Positions 49,556-59,802 of a stretch of DNA of 64,000 bases are shown here, in pieces. A program made the position numbers and the translations under genes. The notes under the pieces are model-generated. The model was not told the origin of the DNA, searched no databases, and saw only the letters and a program-made list of their open reading frames with translations. The stretch spans positions 1 through 64,000 of the forward strand of contig JAVXUO010001299.1 of assembly GCA_033065855.1 (NCBI GenBank). Reading direction: 5' to 3'. Within the stretch, counting starts at the first letter, position 1, and each line of letters opens with the position of its first letter. Origin of the DNA: Escallonia rubra (lineage: Eukaryota > Streptophyta > Magnoliopsida > Escalloniales > Escalloniaceae).

Positions 49556-50939
49556 ATGGTGAGTGGAGAGATCATGCAAGGACCAAAGAAGGCCAGCCTT
49601 GGCAAAGCTACAATTCTGGCTCTTGGCAAGGCCTTCCCTCACCAGCTTGTCATGCAAGAGTTTCTGGTTGATGGGTACTTCAAAAGCACCAACTGTGATG
49701 ATCCAGACCTCAAGCAGAAGTTAACTCGACTGTGTAAGAGAATTTGTCCCAAATTTTCCCTCCTTATTTTCAAAGTTTTGCTGCATGTTCGGGAAAACTT
49801 TGAAACATTTGTAAAGTTATACCCAAAAAAAAATTGGTGTTATGTTTATAGGAGTTTTAGCAAGTGACATTTTGCAGGCATCTCTTTACATGTAACTGAA
49901 ATATCTCTGATTTATTTTAATGATCAATTTCTGGCACTTGACAGGCAAGACTACAACAGTCAAAACAAGGTATGTGGTCATGTCAGAGGAGATCCTTCAA
50001 CAGTACCCCGAGCTCGCAATTGAGGGCCGCCCCACCATAACGCAAAGATTAGATATCTGCAACAAGGCTGTTACACAAATGGCTATTGAAGCTTCACAAG
50101 CTTGCATCAAGAAATGGGGCAGGCTTATTTCAGATATTACCCATTTGGTTTATGTTTCCTCGAGTGAAGCCCGACTGCCGGGCGGTGACCTTTACGTAGC
50201 AAAAGGACTCGGACTGAGGCCAGAAACTAACCGCGTCCTGCTCTACTTCATGGGCTGCTCAGGAGGCGTGGCCGGACTCCGTGTCGCAAAGGACATTGCC
50301 GAGAACAATCCAGGGAGCAGAGTTTTGCTTGTTACTTCTGAAACAACCATTATAGGGTTTAAACCACCGAGTGCTGATCGGCCTTATGACTTAGTAGGAG
50401 TTGCACTGTTCGGGGATGGTGCAGGTGCTATGATAATCGGTACAGATCCTGTCCCAAGCACTGAAAAACCACTGTTTGAGTTGCATACTGCAACCCAGCA
50501 TTTCTTACCAGACACCGAAAAGATTATTGATGGGCGGCTCACGGAAGAGGGCATAAGCTTCAAGCTAGGAAGGGAACTTCCTCAGATAATTGAGGACAAT
50601 ATTGAGGATTTCTGTGCCAAGTTAATGGGGAATGCTGGATTTTGTGACGAAGAATACAACAAGATGTTTTGGGCAGTCCATCCTGGTGGTCCTGCTATCT
50701 TGAATAGGCTGGAAAAGAAGCTAGACTTGTTGCCAGAGAAACTAAATGCGAGTAGGCGAGCTCTTGCAGATTTTGGGAATGCTAGCAGTAATACCATTGT
50801 GTATGTGCTGGAGTACATGATAGAAGAGAACCTAAAGTTGAAGAAGGAAGGTGGTGGTGATTCCGAATGGGGATTGATACTTGCCTTTGGTCCTGGCATC
50901 ACATTTGAGGGTATTCTTACAAGGAGCCTAACTGCTTGA
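49556..50939 (+). CDS. LAP5: Type III polyketide synthase, LAP5/PKSB type
   Basis: Two exons: 49556-49733 and 49945-50939, giving 1,173 bases and 390 residues (Arabidopsis LAP5 has about 392). The intron splits the codon of Cys60 (TRLC|K), the intron site conserved across the chalcone synthase superfamily. The catalytic triad is intact: Cys164 in YFMGCSGGVAG, His305 in FWAVHPGGPA and Asn338 in FGNASSNT. The C-terminal GFGPG-type motif is present as AFGPGITFEG. The sequence follows LAP5/PKSB (At4g34850) very closely, for example GKATILALGKAFPHQLVMQE and TTTVKTRYVVMSEEIL. That enzyme condenses hydroxy fatty acyl-CoAs with malonyl-CoA to tetraketide pyrones for sporopollenin in tapetal cells. 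The start was chosen to match family length; an in-frame ATG at 49445 would add 37 non-conserved residues. Confidence 0.97.
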
Positions 50940-51310
50940 GGATATTCTATCGCGAGAATTGATCCACTGGCCCTGTTTACTGCTCTTAATTTACTTAGTT
51001 CTGCTGCATCTTGAATATCACTTGCTATTTCTATGTTCACAGCGATACTTGATGTTATAAATTAATATAGCATATCACTTTCATCAGTGCCTTCCATCAA
51101 CGGCCCTTATTATACTATCCAAGTCCAACAACACAACCCACAGTTAACATGTATGTTTATTGTATGAGCTGAAAATTTATTTATTCAAGATCATGAAACA
51201 CCAATTACATTCTCTACACACATCAGACAAGATTTCCAAGAAGCAGAAAAGAAATAGAGATGCCACATAATAGACAGACACTAGGAGTTCACGAGGGAGA
51301 ACGAAGAAAT
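50940..51310. other. Intergenic region between convergent LAP5-type and GASA genes
   Basis: Short AT-rich stretch with the two 3' untranslated regions. Nothing else was seen. Confidence 0.6.
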
Positions 51311-51844
51311 TCAAGGGCATTTGCGTTTGTTATCCCGGGTGGTCATTTTGGCATAGCAGGAACAGGCCTCCAAGTTGCCTGAAGTACCAGGGGGGACACA
51401 GTTGCACCGAGCACAGCATGTCCCGCATGCCCTCTTGCACAACCTTGACCTTGACGACAATAAGCACCTAGCAGAACAAGCTCCCCCGCAATCTACATGA
51501 GCAGAAAAATCAATATATTTGTTGTTAGGAGCGCATTAATAATTTAAACTGTTGTCAGCATAACAAAGAGAGTAGTATAGAACTAGGTACCCATTCTTTT
51601 GCCATAACTGCCATCTGATATAGAACCGCTAGTCTGCATAGCAATATAAGGTATAAATAACTTGTACAGTTAGAAAGAACTTTACGAACAAAAAGTATCC
51701 TAAAGAAGAAGAGACAACGGGTGGAAGTTCCTTATGCTAAGAAAACTGAAATATTACCAGTTCATTGGTTTCTGTTGCCTGTACAAGGTGCATAACAAGC
51801 AGGGAGAAAACGAGTGAAGCAACAAGAGCTTTGGAAATGGCCAT
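51311..51844 (-). CDS. GASA/Snakin family cysteine-rich peptide
   Basis: Three exons: 51758-51844, 51591-51633 and 51311-51492, giving 312 bases and 103 residues, the usual size. A signal peptide (MAISKALVASLVFSLLVMHL, then VQA) is followed by a short variable polar linker and the GASA domain with all twelve cysteines: CGGACSARC, CKRACGTCCARCNCVPPGT, CSCYAKM and KCP. These secreted gibberellin-regulated peptides act in growth and defence; Snakin-2-type members are antimicrobial. All junctions are GT-AG and in frame. A TATA-like element lies about 90 bases before the start. The antisense-facing neighbour is the LAP5-type gene, which it converges upon. Confidence 0.96.
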
Positions 51845-53326
51845 TGCGACCTGAACGCTAAGAAAGAGCCTTGAGAAACGGGTGAGTCTTGTGTATTAGC
51901 TTGGTGTGAAGAAAGCAAAGGAGACGGAGCTGTACTTATAGCAGTAGGAAAAAGTGATCATGGATGCAGGTAGCAGGCACATACAAGGAAGGTGGACATG
52001 CATGGGCTTAAGCATAGTCTGTCACTATGGCCTACGTACCTAAAACTCTGCTTACTAGGCATAATGGTCATAATGGTCAGCGGAGGCTTACCTTAGTTCC
52101 AATCCAGATCTTTCTCCTAAAAGATTCTGCATGCAGCATAAGAACAAAAAAAAATGGCCAAGAACTAAGTTTGACAAATCGAAAAGACCTAAACTAACCT
52201 TGGAAAACCTTATCTGCCACCTGCAGGGTTATTAGTTTTCAACTTAGGAAGATAAGGATTGAAACAAAATGCATTATGTAATGTCTCTTCGTACCCTTAA
52301 TTTTCTTCCATCCAGCACACCAAAAGAAGAAGAAAAAATTACCAAGTAATTGCATAGTTAAATGCATAAAGTACAATCCTACAAGTCAGATGTGGCAATA
52401 TACAAGTATCATGCATGGTGAAAGGATTTGCAAGGACCACTTGAGGGAAAAAGAAAGGTTTCCTTGAGAGATGGCCCTTAGAGATACAGAAAGGGGTTCC
52501 ATAGCTAAATCATAGCTATACAAATTATGGAGGATCCTCAGGCTCCAGCTGCAGACTCCCAAACTTTGTGCTTCACAGCTGTGATATTCTGGATGCTTCC
52601 CACGCCAAGTTGGCAAAGCATCGTTGTTTATTTCAAATGCTCATTTGGCTTTTGAGGTTGGTGATTTCAGGGAGGCTCATCCACCAAGTTGGTGGAACCA
52701 ATATACAATATTGAATGTGGGTCAAAGGTGCATACGAGGTGGGGAAAGATAGCATTTATGTTTTATTCTTCTGATAGCGAAAGAATGCAGTTCATTTTCA
52801 TATGTAGGACACAACTGGCTAGCAACGAAAGTAGAAGCAGAACTTTCTCAGAAAGCCCCCGGTATTCACAGAGCAGCCAGTTTATCAGAGGTTCATCAGA
52901 ATGCGGAACAGTTCTTTGCTTTTGAATCATTTTACTTCGCACAGCGCTAACGTTCTTGTTTCATAGCTCTCAGGCATGCAGCCAATAGCGGTCAAGCAAA
53001 GATTCTTGACAGACTCGTTAAGGCAAAACAACTATGACCAAAAACTCTCGACAGTACTGCTTTAGTTCATCTAATGCCCTTGATTTACCTTGAGATTTCA
53101 GCTACTCAAAAGTGAAGAAAACTGTGGTGGATTCATGTTTACGTAGGATAATGCAGCAATCAGAATGTAAAGGGTCAGTCCCTAATGTATCACTCGGGAA
53201 GAATTTCACATTAAACTGAACTGTTGAGGAAAAGAAAAGCCACCTCTAGTTCGTAGCACAGAAAGCACGACTGATTTGAGATATTTCTTTTCTCATTCCA
53301 ATTGCAAATACAATGGACTTGTTAGG
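51845..53326. other. Intergenic region between the GASA gene and the PLS-type PPR gene
   Basis: About 1.5 kb upstream of the GASA gene and downstream of the PPR gene. Short open frames (52386-52616, 52689-52925) show no recognisable similarity. No transposon ends were found. Confidence 0.55.
51933..51941 (-). promoter_or_regulatory. Probable TATA box of the GASA gene
   Basis: CTATAAGTA on the minus strand, about 90 bases upstream of the start codon. It is the only good TATA match in the proximal region. Inference from sequence and distance. Confidence 0.5.
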
Positions 53327-54733
53327 CTAGTAACTAATAACATGCTCATGGGGCTCAAGATCTACTAAACTGGAACCCAAATCCTTCTTAAGCCCTCTCA
53401 CTTTCATCAATTGCCGAACTTTTTCCACATCACTCCATCGTCCCATATCTGCATACAAATTAGACAGCACAATGTAATATGCACTATTATCCGGCACTAA
53501 CTCTACAAGTTTTGTAGCTGCAAAGACGCTCAATTCTAGGTCCCCCTGGGCTGTACAACCTGAAAGCAATGCTCCCCAGACATTCCTATTAGGCTCAAAT
53601 GGCATATCTTTTATGACTTTAAGAGCATCTTCCAGATACCCAGAACGCGCTAAGAGATCAACCATAGTAGCGTAGTGCTTGACACCCGGAGAAAATCCAT
53701 ACTCGCCATCAGTTAGTGAAGAAAAGATTTTTCGGCCCATTGGTACCAATCCAGAATGAACACAAGCACAAAGCACCGCAATCAAAGTCACCTCATCTGG
53801 TTGTACGCCTTCTTGATCCATCCTAAAAAACCACCTAATTGCTTCCTCGCCATTTTTTATCAGGGCTAGCCCCTTAATAACGGCATTCCACGTAAACACA
53901 TTCTTTTCTTTCATGCTTTCGAAAACTCCCAACACCTCTTCAATTCGTCCACATTTTCCGTACATGTCAATCAAAGAAGTACCCAAGATCACATCCAATT
54001 CCCACCCGCTCCTCCTTATAAAGTCATGTATCCAAACACCCATGTCAATGGCATTAAAACTCGCGCACACGGCCAAAGCATTTACCATTGTCACCCTATT
54101 CGGCGCGACACCGGCACACTGCATCTGTTCAAAAGCCATCAAGGCGTCATCAAGCTTCCCATCTTCCCTGTAACCAGTAATCATAACTGTCCATGACACA
54201 ACATCTCTTTGCGACATTTCGTCGAACACTCGGCAACACAGGTCCATCTTGCCACAAGATGCATATCCATTCAATAAAGAATTCTGCACGTAAATATCAT
54301 CAAGATGACCCATTTTCACGATCTGGGTATGTACGCATTGGCCGAGTTTGAGGTTTTTAAGGTCAGAAATAGACTTGAGGACAAAAGGGAAGGAGTAGTT
54401 ATTTGGAATAACGGAGTTCTTGTGCATGTGGGTGTATAAAGATATTGAGTGGTGGTGATATTGGGTGTGCGAAAAAGCTTGAATGAGGGTATTGCAAATG
54501 AAGATATGGGGTTTCTGAAGTCCTGTGTAAAGGAAGAAAGCCGAGTCTAAAAGGTTCAACGATCGGCAGGCAGTGATGAACTGGTGGGCGATTCTCGTGT
54601 TTGAGTGGAGGTTGTGCAAGATGAGTTGGGCTTGGATTTGGTTGATGTGAGATGGTGTTGTGCACTTGTTCAAGAGATGGTAAATTCTGTTTGCGGCGAG
54701 GTTGAGTTGTGGTAATGGCCTCATTGGGAGCAA
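53327..54733 (-). CDS. Intronless PLS-class PPR protein with E domain
   Basis: A single open frame of 468 codons, typical of intronless plant PLS-class PPR genes. Repeats run from about residue 75 to 380, with motifs such as NTLIQAFSHTQ, YVQNSLLNGYASCGKMD, VVSWTVMITGYREDGKLDDA, TSLIDMYGKCGRIEE and FTWNAVIKGLA. The E-type region follows (NVWGALLSGCTAQGDLEL, AYYIVLSNLYADMGRWSDVE, then VRGLKKDLGSSLVDLE). There is no DYW deaminase domain, so any editing role would need a partner. Such proteins bind organellar RNA, mostly for C-to-U editing; the target cannot be told. The N-terminus (MLPMRPLPQLNLAANRIYHL) could be a short organelle presequence. A second Met three codons on (54724) is an alternative start. 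Confidence 0.94.
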   Translation of the reverse strand: MLPMRPLPQLNLAANRIYHLLNKCTTPSHINQIQAQLILHNLHSNTRIAHQFITACRSLNLLDSAFFLYTGLQKPHIFICNTLIQAFSHTQYHHHSISLYTHMHKNSVIPNNYSFPFVLKSISDLKNLKLGQCVHTQIVKMGHLDDIYVQNSLLNGYASCGKMDLCCRVFDEMSQRDVVSWTVMITGYREDGKLDDALMAFEQMQCAGVAPNRVTMVNALAVCASFNAIDMGVWIHDFIRRSGWELDVILGTSLIDMYGKCGRIEEVLGVFESMKEKNVFTWNAVIKGLALIKNGEEAIRWFFRMDQEGVQPDEVTLIAVLCACVHSGLVPMGRKIFSSLTDGEYGFSPGVKHYATMVDLLARSGYLEDALKVIKDMPFEPNRNVWGALLSGCTAQGDLELSVFAATKLVELVPDNSAYYIVLSNLYADMGRWSDVEKVRQLMKVRGLKKDLGSSLVDLEPHEHVISY

Positions 54734-55480
54734 ACGAGTGTGTCTCTGGGTTTCAAGTGTTGGGTTTTGAGGACAAGAAAGCTAAGTTCATAGTCGAGCT
54801 CGGCTCGTAATTGATTCTGTGAAGCTCGTTAATTTATCGAACAAGGTTTGGTAAGTAGATAAGTCACTGGTAAATCAACTACACCATCTTTTTTGATAAG
54901 TTGGAAGAATTGTATTTCATAGTTTGATAAGTCCAAAACCTCAGGAAGTGAATCGAAACATACTCTAGCCGGATGGTGCGGTGAACTCGTTTCTAACTTA
55001 GGAGATGTCATGTTACTTTTGAGTATCCACGTAATACATAACAAGCAACGCAAGAAAAGCAATTAAATTCAACGACAACTTTTTTCCGCAACACATCAGC
55101 ATTTCTTTGGGAGATACGTCAACACATTATATTTGATAAGGTGAAATAGAATTCTTAATCACTATAATAATAAATTTAAAATTATCGCTAAAGGTCCTCA
55201 ATATTACCTTAAATGTGATGTTTATTTCTTAATAAGTTAATTTCTATATTAGCAAGTCTTATATAATTTAAAATTCTGCCTAATCAATATGATAACTTAT
55301 GATGACTTAATTTTGACTATTGTATTATTAAAAATACAATCCAATATGAATCTGAAATTTGATATATCTATTAAAAAAAAATAAATGTAAAAGGGTAAAT
55401 TTTATGCCAATTATAAATTGACATGTGTCATTTATTTATCATTAAATTAAATGATAAATGACAAATATGAAGCTGACACG
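54734..55480. other. AT-rich intergenic DNA upstream of the PPR gene
   Basis: Includes the PPR promoter and a very AT-rich block from about 55130 to 55480. No feature with support was found. Confidence 0.5.
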
Positions 55481-55762
55481 CGTATCACTACGTGGTCGAA
55501 TAAAAAATTACCACGTGTAGTATCTCTTTACAAAATTAAGAGATAATCATCAAATATGTACAATTCAATAAGAACACTTCAATCCACCCATATATATATA
55601 TATGGGATGGCTCTAAGGGGCAAAAGGTCTTCTAAGTCAGCAAGACAGAAGTCTTCCAAGTTGCCAGAGAGAAGTCTCTCAAGTCAACCAGCCATAGTTT
55701 ACTCTCCCAAGCTGAAGACTCTCCTTCAAGTTTCAAGTTGGGGGATACATCATTCAAGTTTA

Positions 55763-55919
55763 GACGTTCAAGTCGTCCGTCGCGTCAGACATTCAAGTCG
55801 TCCGTCACATCAGACATCCAAATCATCTGTCGCGTCACACATTCAAGCCGCCTGCCGCATTAAACATTCAAATTGTTTTTGTCCCGTCGTGTCAGACATT
55901 CAAGCTGTTCGCTGCAGAA
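55763..55919. repeat. 25-bp minisatellite, about six copies, in an LTR-like setting
   Basis: Units start at 55763, 55788, 55813, 55838, 55863 (32 bases) and 55895, with consensus near GACATTCAAGTCGTCCGTCG plus CGTCA. Upstream are paired G-boxes (TACGTGG at 55489-55495 and CCACGTG at 55511-55517), a TATATATATATA run at about 55590-55602, and AAGTC-rich sequence at 55620-55690. A promoter-like block followed by AAGTC-type short repeats recalls the long terminal repeat of a plant retrotransposon, but I found no second copy or definite ends. A 145-codon open frame (55556-55993) crosses it and is probably not a gene. Confidence 0.8.
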
Positions 55920-56735
55920 TTCATCGAGTGTCTGAACAAACACAGTCAAACTCGTTGTTTGATCCGGAAACAAGCTTTCAAGCCTTCGGTTAAGCGTTAA
56001 TCAATAGAAGAATCAGATGACCTTTTCTTTGTATAAAGATTTATTCAGAGAATTGTACTCACTTTCAAATCATTACAAGTTTCATTGGTCGCTAATTTTC
56101 CTGGCTTATATTAAGAGAATTACTATATGATTTTTGTGATAAATAATAGACTTATAAGATGTGGAAAGCAAGCATATTCAAACTTCATAAACTCTACTAT
56201 ATCAATGTACTTGTATATTAGGTCTTACTTTTGACTATTAACACTTCAAAAATACTCCATAATAAGAAAAAAAATCATCTTTATCGATTGAACGTCCTCA
56301 TAAGATACATATTACAAAAAATATTAAAAAGACATACATGCGCACACACATTAATGTAACTAACATGAAAACTAAAGTATAGATAATTAAATTAAGAAAA
56401 AAATACCCACACATAAGGTTTTATACAGTAGAATAAATCTTGTATTTTTTTTTTAATTATGTAACATTTGAAAACAAAACAAGGAAAGTCTTTCTATACG
56501 CCGCTTTCGATAAAAAGTATAAGAGCGAAAATTTATTTATTTCTCAGCCAAGAAATAAGGTGTGATTGTGTGAAGCATGAAAGAGCACACGTGGGTGTAG
56601 ACAGGGGGCGAAGCTCGTGTTGTACCGGCCACGAGTCTCTCTCTTCTCCTCTCAGTTTCACGACCTCTCAGTTCTCACCGTCTCACGGGCCACGGCCTCG
56701 GGGGCCTCACTCCGGCAAATCGCAGACGGGCGACG

Positions 56736-56813
56736 GCGGCCACCACACGATCATCGTACTGGTTCAGCCAGAAGGCCAACAGGGAGCTCAATTCCGTCGG
56801 CGATGATATCAAC
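56736..56813 (+). pseudogene. Orphan first exon of a DUF538 (At5g01610-like) gene
   Basis: The frame ending at 56813 reads SYWFSQKANRELNSVGDDIN directly before a GT donor (GTACGT). This matches the first exon of the plant DUF538 protein At5g01610 (remembered start MDQILNKVGSYWxxQKANxx...GDDIN). The expected initiator and preceding residues are absent: upstream the frame continues as an unrelated Arg/Thr/Ala-rich stretch with no Met back to a stop near 56600. The expected second exon (EGGxKWLVNKIKGKMQKP) was not found in the following 3 kb. It is therefore a fragment, perhaps captured by a transposon. It rests on about 18 residues. Confidence 0.5.
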
Positions 56814-59802
56814 GTACGTTTTTCTTAACTCTTTGAGCCCATCTCTAATTTTTGTCGATGTAAAATTGCATTTTTTAACTGTGAATCTGTGATCTGAGCG
56901 TAGATTTGTTTGCTTTGAATTTGGAAGCTGAATTGAATTGACTTGATTCTTGTATTTGTTGCACAATTATTGTTAGTGGTAAAGATACTTAGGCTGTTTT
57001 GAATATTTTCTTTTAATTATGGATATGAATTCAATGTGATTAGGATTACATTCATAATTACATTCATTGATATATATATACTCGTGGGAGCATATTTATC
57101 TCGTAATGGGAAAAATAGTTTTGCAGCTAATGTATTGTGAATGGACAAAATATGGATTCAATTTGCTTTGTAGTTACGTTTGCCAATGCGGTACGCTGCA
57201 CGGTTTATTTATGAAGGAGATATATTGAAATGCAGTAAAAACAAGTTTCACGAGGCAAAATTTTGTTAAGGAGAGAGCATTTCTTCGGTAGGCTATGTAC
57301 TCCGTCAAATCTTTTGAAGAAGATGGAGTAACAAAAGGGTTGCACAGAATTGGGGATATCCGAACACGTAGCATATGGTTGAATCAGGCTCAAGAATTGT
57401 AGTGAGGCCATATTTAGATTGTACGAGCATTCAGCTTGATGGGTGCTAAGAATCAGATTTACGTTGCCTTCATAGGAATGGTGGTGTGGGAGTGTTACTG
57501 TAGGTTTTCCTCTAGAATTTGGTTCTTTCTTGCAGTTTTGAAGGAAACTTGAGCCTTTTCTTCTTGTGTTTTGTGTTTTTATAGCATGTATATGCATGAG
57601 ATTTCCAGACAAAGTTGGATACGGATACAGGTAGATTCGTTAAGAATAGAAAGTTCACAAATCATCAAATTTCCCGATATATGAAAATAGCACAAATAAG
57701 CTTTCACCAGTAAGGCTCAGTACTAAGATAATTGTGTACTAGTGAATTTCAAGATGCGGAATTCGGCGCCTCATCGAGTAGTTATTTAGTACTTTCGTTT
57801 GTAAATACTGAAATACCTATTTTGTATTCGCTTCTTTGTACTGTAAAGAGTCTTTAGTGGCTCTCATGAAATTTAATAAGACCTTTTGGATGCTTTTTCG
57901 TATGTTTTTTGTGTATTATCAAAAAGTGCAATCTGATTTTTTTTTTGGGTGCTATTTTACTTATAAAAAATATACTGATTTCGATATATTTTTAGCACCC
58001 CTGGGGTGAAATCCTGGCTCCGCCCCTTAATTAATTTTATTTTACTCTTAATACAATTTTGTTCAATTTAAAATTTTACATTAACATTATGTCAAAATAT
58101 TAAAACTTTATTTTAATTAATTATTATATTTGTAAATGCTTTATATTTGATCCACACCGAATGTTAAAAAATTTCCTATTTTTTCAGCGCATTTCAGCCC
58201 CCTAGTCCGCCCACATCGTGCAATGGACTCATTGTTACGCATTTTTTCTTTTTCAAAATCTTGGGCCGTTATTCAGTTTGAAAGAATCTTCCTACTACTT
58301 TCCAAGTTACTAAACGTTTTTAGTGACGGTTTATTGATTAAAATTATAATTGTAAGTGTTAGCACAAAAGTCACTCGAAATATTTAGCGACAATTAATTA
58401 TCAATACATACGGAATTGGATCTGCAATTCACATGCGAGCCAAAATTTGTTTTTTTTAACAAAGTTTTGCTCACAGTGGCCGTCAATTATTATTCCAAAA
58501 TTGCCTTTAATCCCCAGTTTCTCTCATTCCCCATTTCTCCTTACGTTTCTTTACTCTCATCTGCTCTACCGATCCTCTCTCTCTCTATAGTTTTACCAAA
58601 CCACACCACCACCACCATCACCATCGTAGATCGACGCCGCCACTACCCAACGACGACGCGGACAGAAGGACGGACGCCACCGCCGACGCCACAAACGACG
58701 TCAACACCGAAGCCGTGGCTGCCCACAGACGACGTCGACGCCACCGTCATTCGTCCAAGCTTCGCCCGACTGGCTGCCCCGTAGCCCCCCGGTTTTTGTA
58801 CTCTGGTTCAGATAAAATCCCTTTATTCCCCATTTTCTCTTCTTCTCATTCCTGCCATAAGCCGCCGCACCAGCAACCACAATCCACGAACGCCGGTCCA
58901 TCCACCGGCGACTGACTACTACCCTCACCAATCCACCACCATCGACGGACTACTACCCAGTACCCACCCCGGTCGCCGATCCATCGACGTGGGTCCCCTT
59001 GTCGCCCTCTTTTTCTGATACGTTACTACATTTCCCTTTTCACCTTGATACTGCTAGATGGGCTTGTTTGAAAGAATGCAGATTATCAGGAGAGCGATGT
59101 TCAAAACTACGGAGCTTGTGTATTTAAGCAGCCTAATAAATGCAAAACATCAAAGGGAAAGCGATGATGTTCACAATGTTCCTTGAACAGGGGAGGATGC
59201 CATTCTAATTTTACAAACCATGGAGAGCCTTTGAATCATTTGCTATTGCACTGTCCACCTGCACAACAGTAAAGCTTTATTGTGCTTCCATCTCCAATAA
59301 TTACGTTCAAGTGGCCTAATAGCCTTTGCCCAAAGTTAACCTATTGGATTTCCTTTATCTGCCCGACAGGAAATCGCCAATTATACTGATATGAGTTAAG
59401 TTTATGCTAATTTCCTGAATTACCTGATAATATGAAGTGGATTGGTTTAGGTCTCTTATTTGCACCAAATATGAGTTTAATTCTCCTCTGTTTTGATTAA
59501 TTTCTTCTAAGTAGGTTGTTGATTCGGTTGATTAACTTGATTTATTAGATTGGCTTCTTTTTGAGCTTGTCTTTCTAGTTTATGCATGACTTAGATACAA
59601 TTATGATGAGATTGCATTTGAATTTTGAAGGTGGTGGAGTTTCTGATTAGTACCTGAATTGAGGAAATTATTGAAAGCGCAGATTTTTTATAGGCATGCG
59701 AATTTGAAACCTGAAATTAGTCAAAGTGAAGCCGTTGGATTTTTGCCGGACTTGAAAATCTGAAGTGGTTACTTGAATTTAGTCATAAAAATAACCAAGA
59801 AA
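56814..59802. other. Intergenic region upstream of dephospho-CoA kinase, with transposon-like filler
   Basis: About 3 kb. At 57990-58027 the sequence GCACCCCTGGGGTGAAATCC and the following CTGGCTCCGCCCC is a phrase common in plant transposon ends. From 58560 to 58990 the DNA is C-rich with an ACCACC-type bias and open in several frames, probably non-genic. The last few hundred bases should hold the kinase promoter and leader. No complete gene was seen. Confidence 0.5.

Noticed and set aside
53913-54173. 86-codon plus-strand open frame
   Set aside because: It is antisense to the intronless PPR gene.
55556-55993. 145-codon open frame rich in Ser, Lys and Arg
   Set aside because: It is generated by AAGTC-type and 25-bp tandem repeats, with no recognisable family. 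Treated as repeat DNA.
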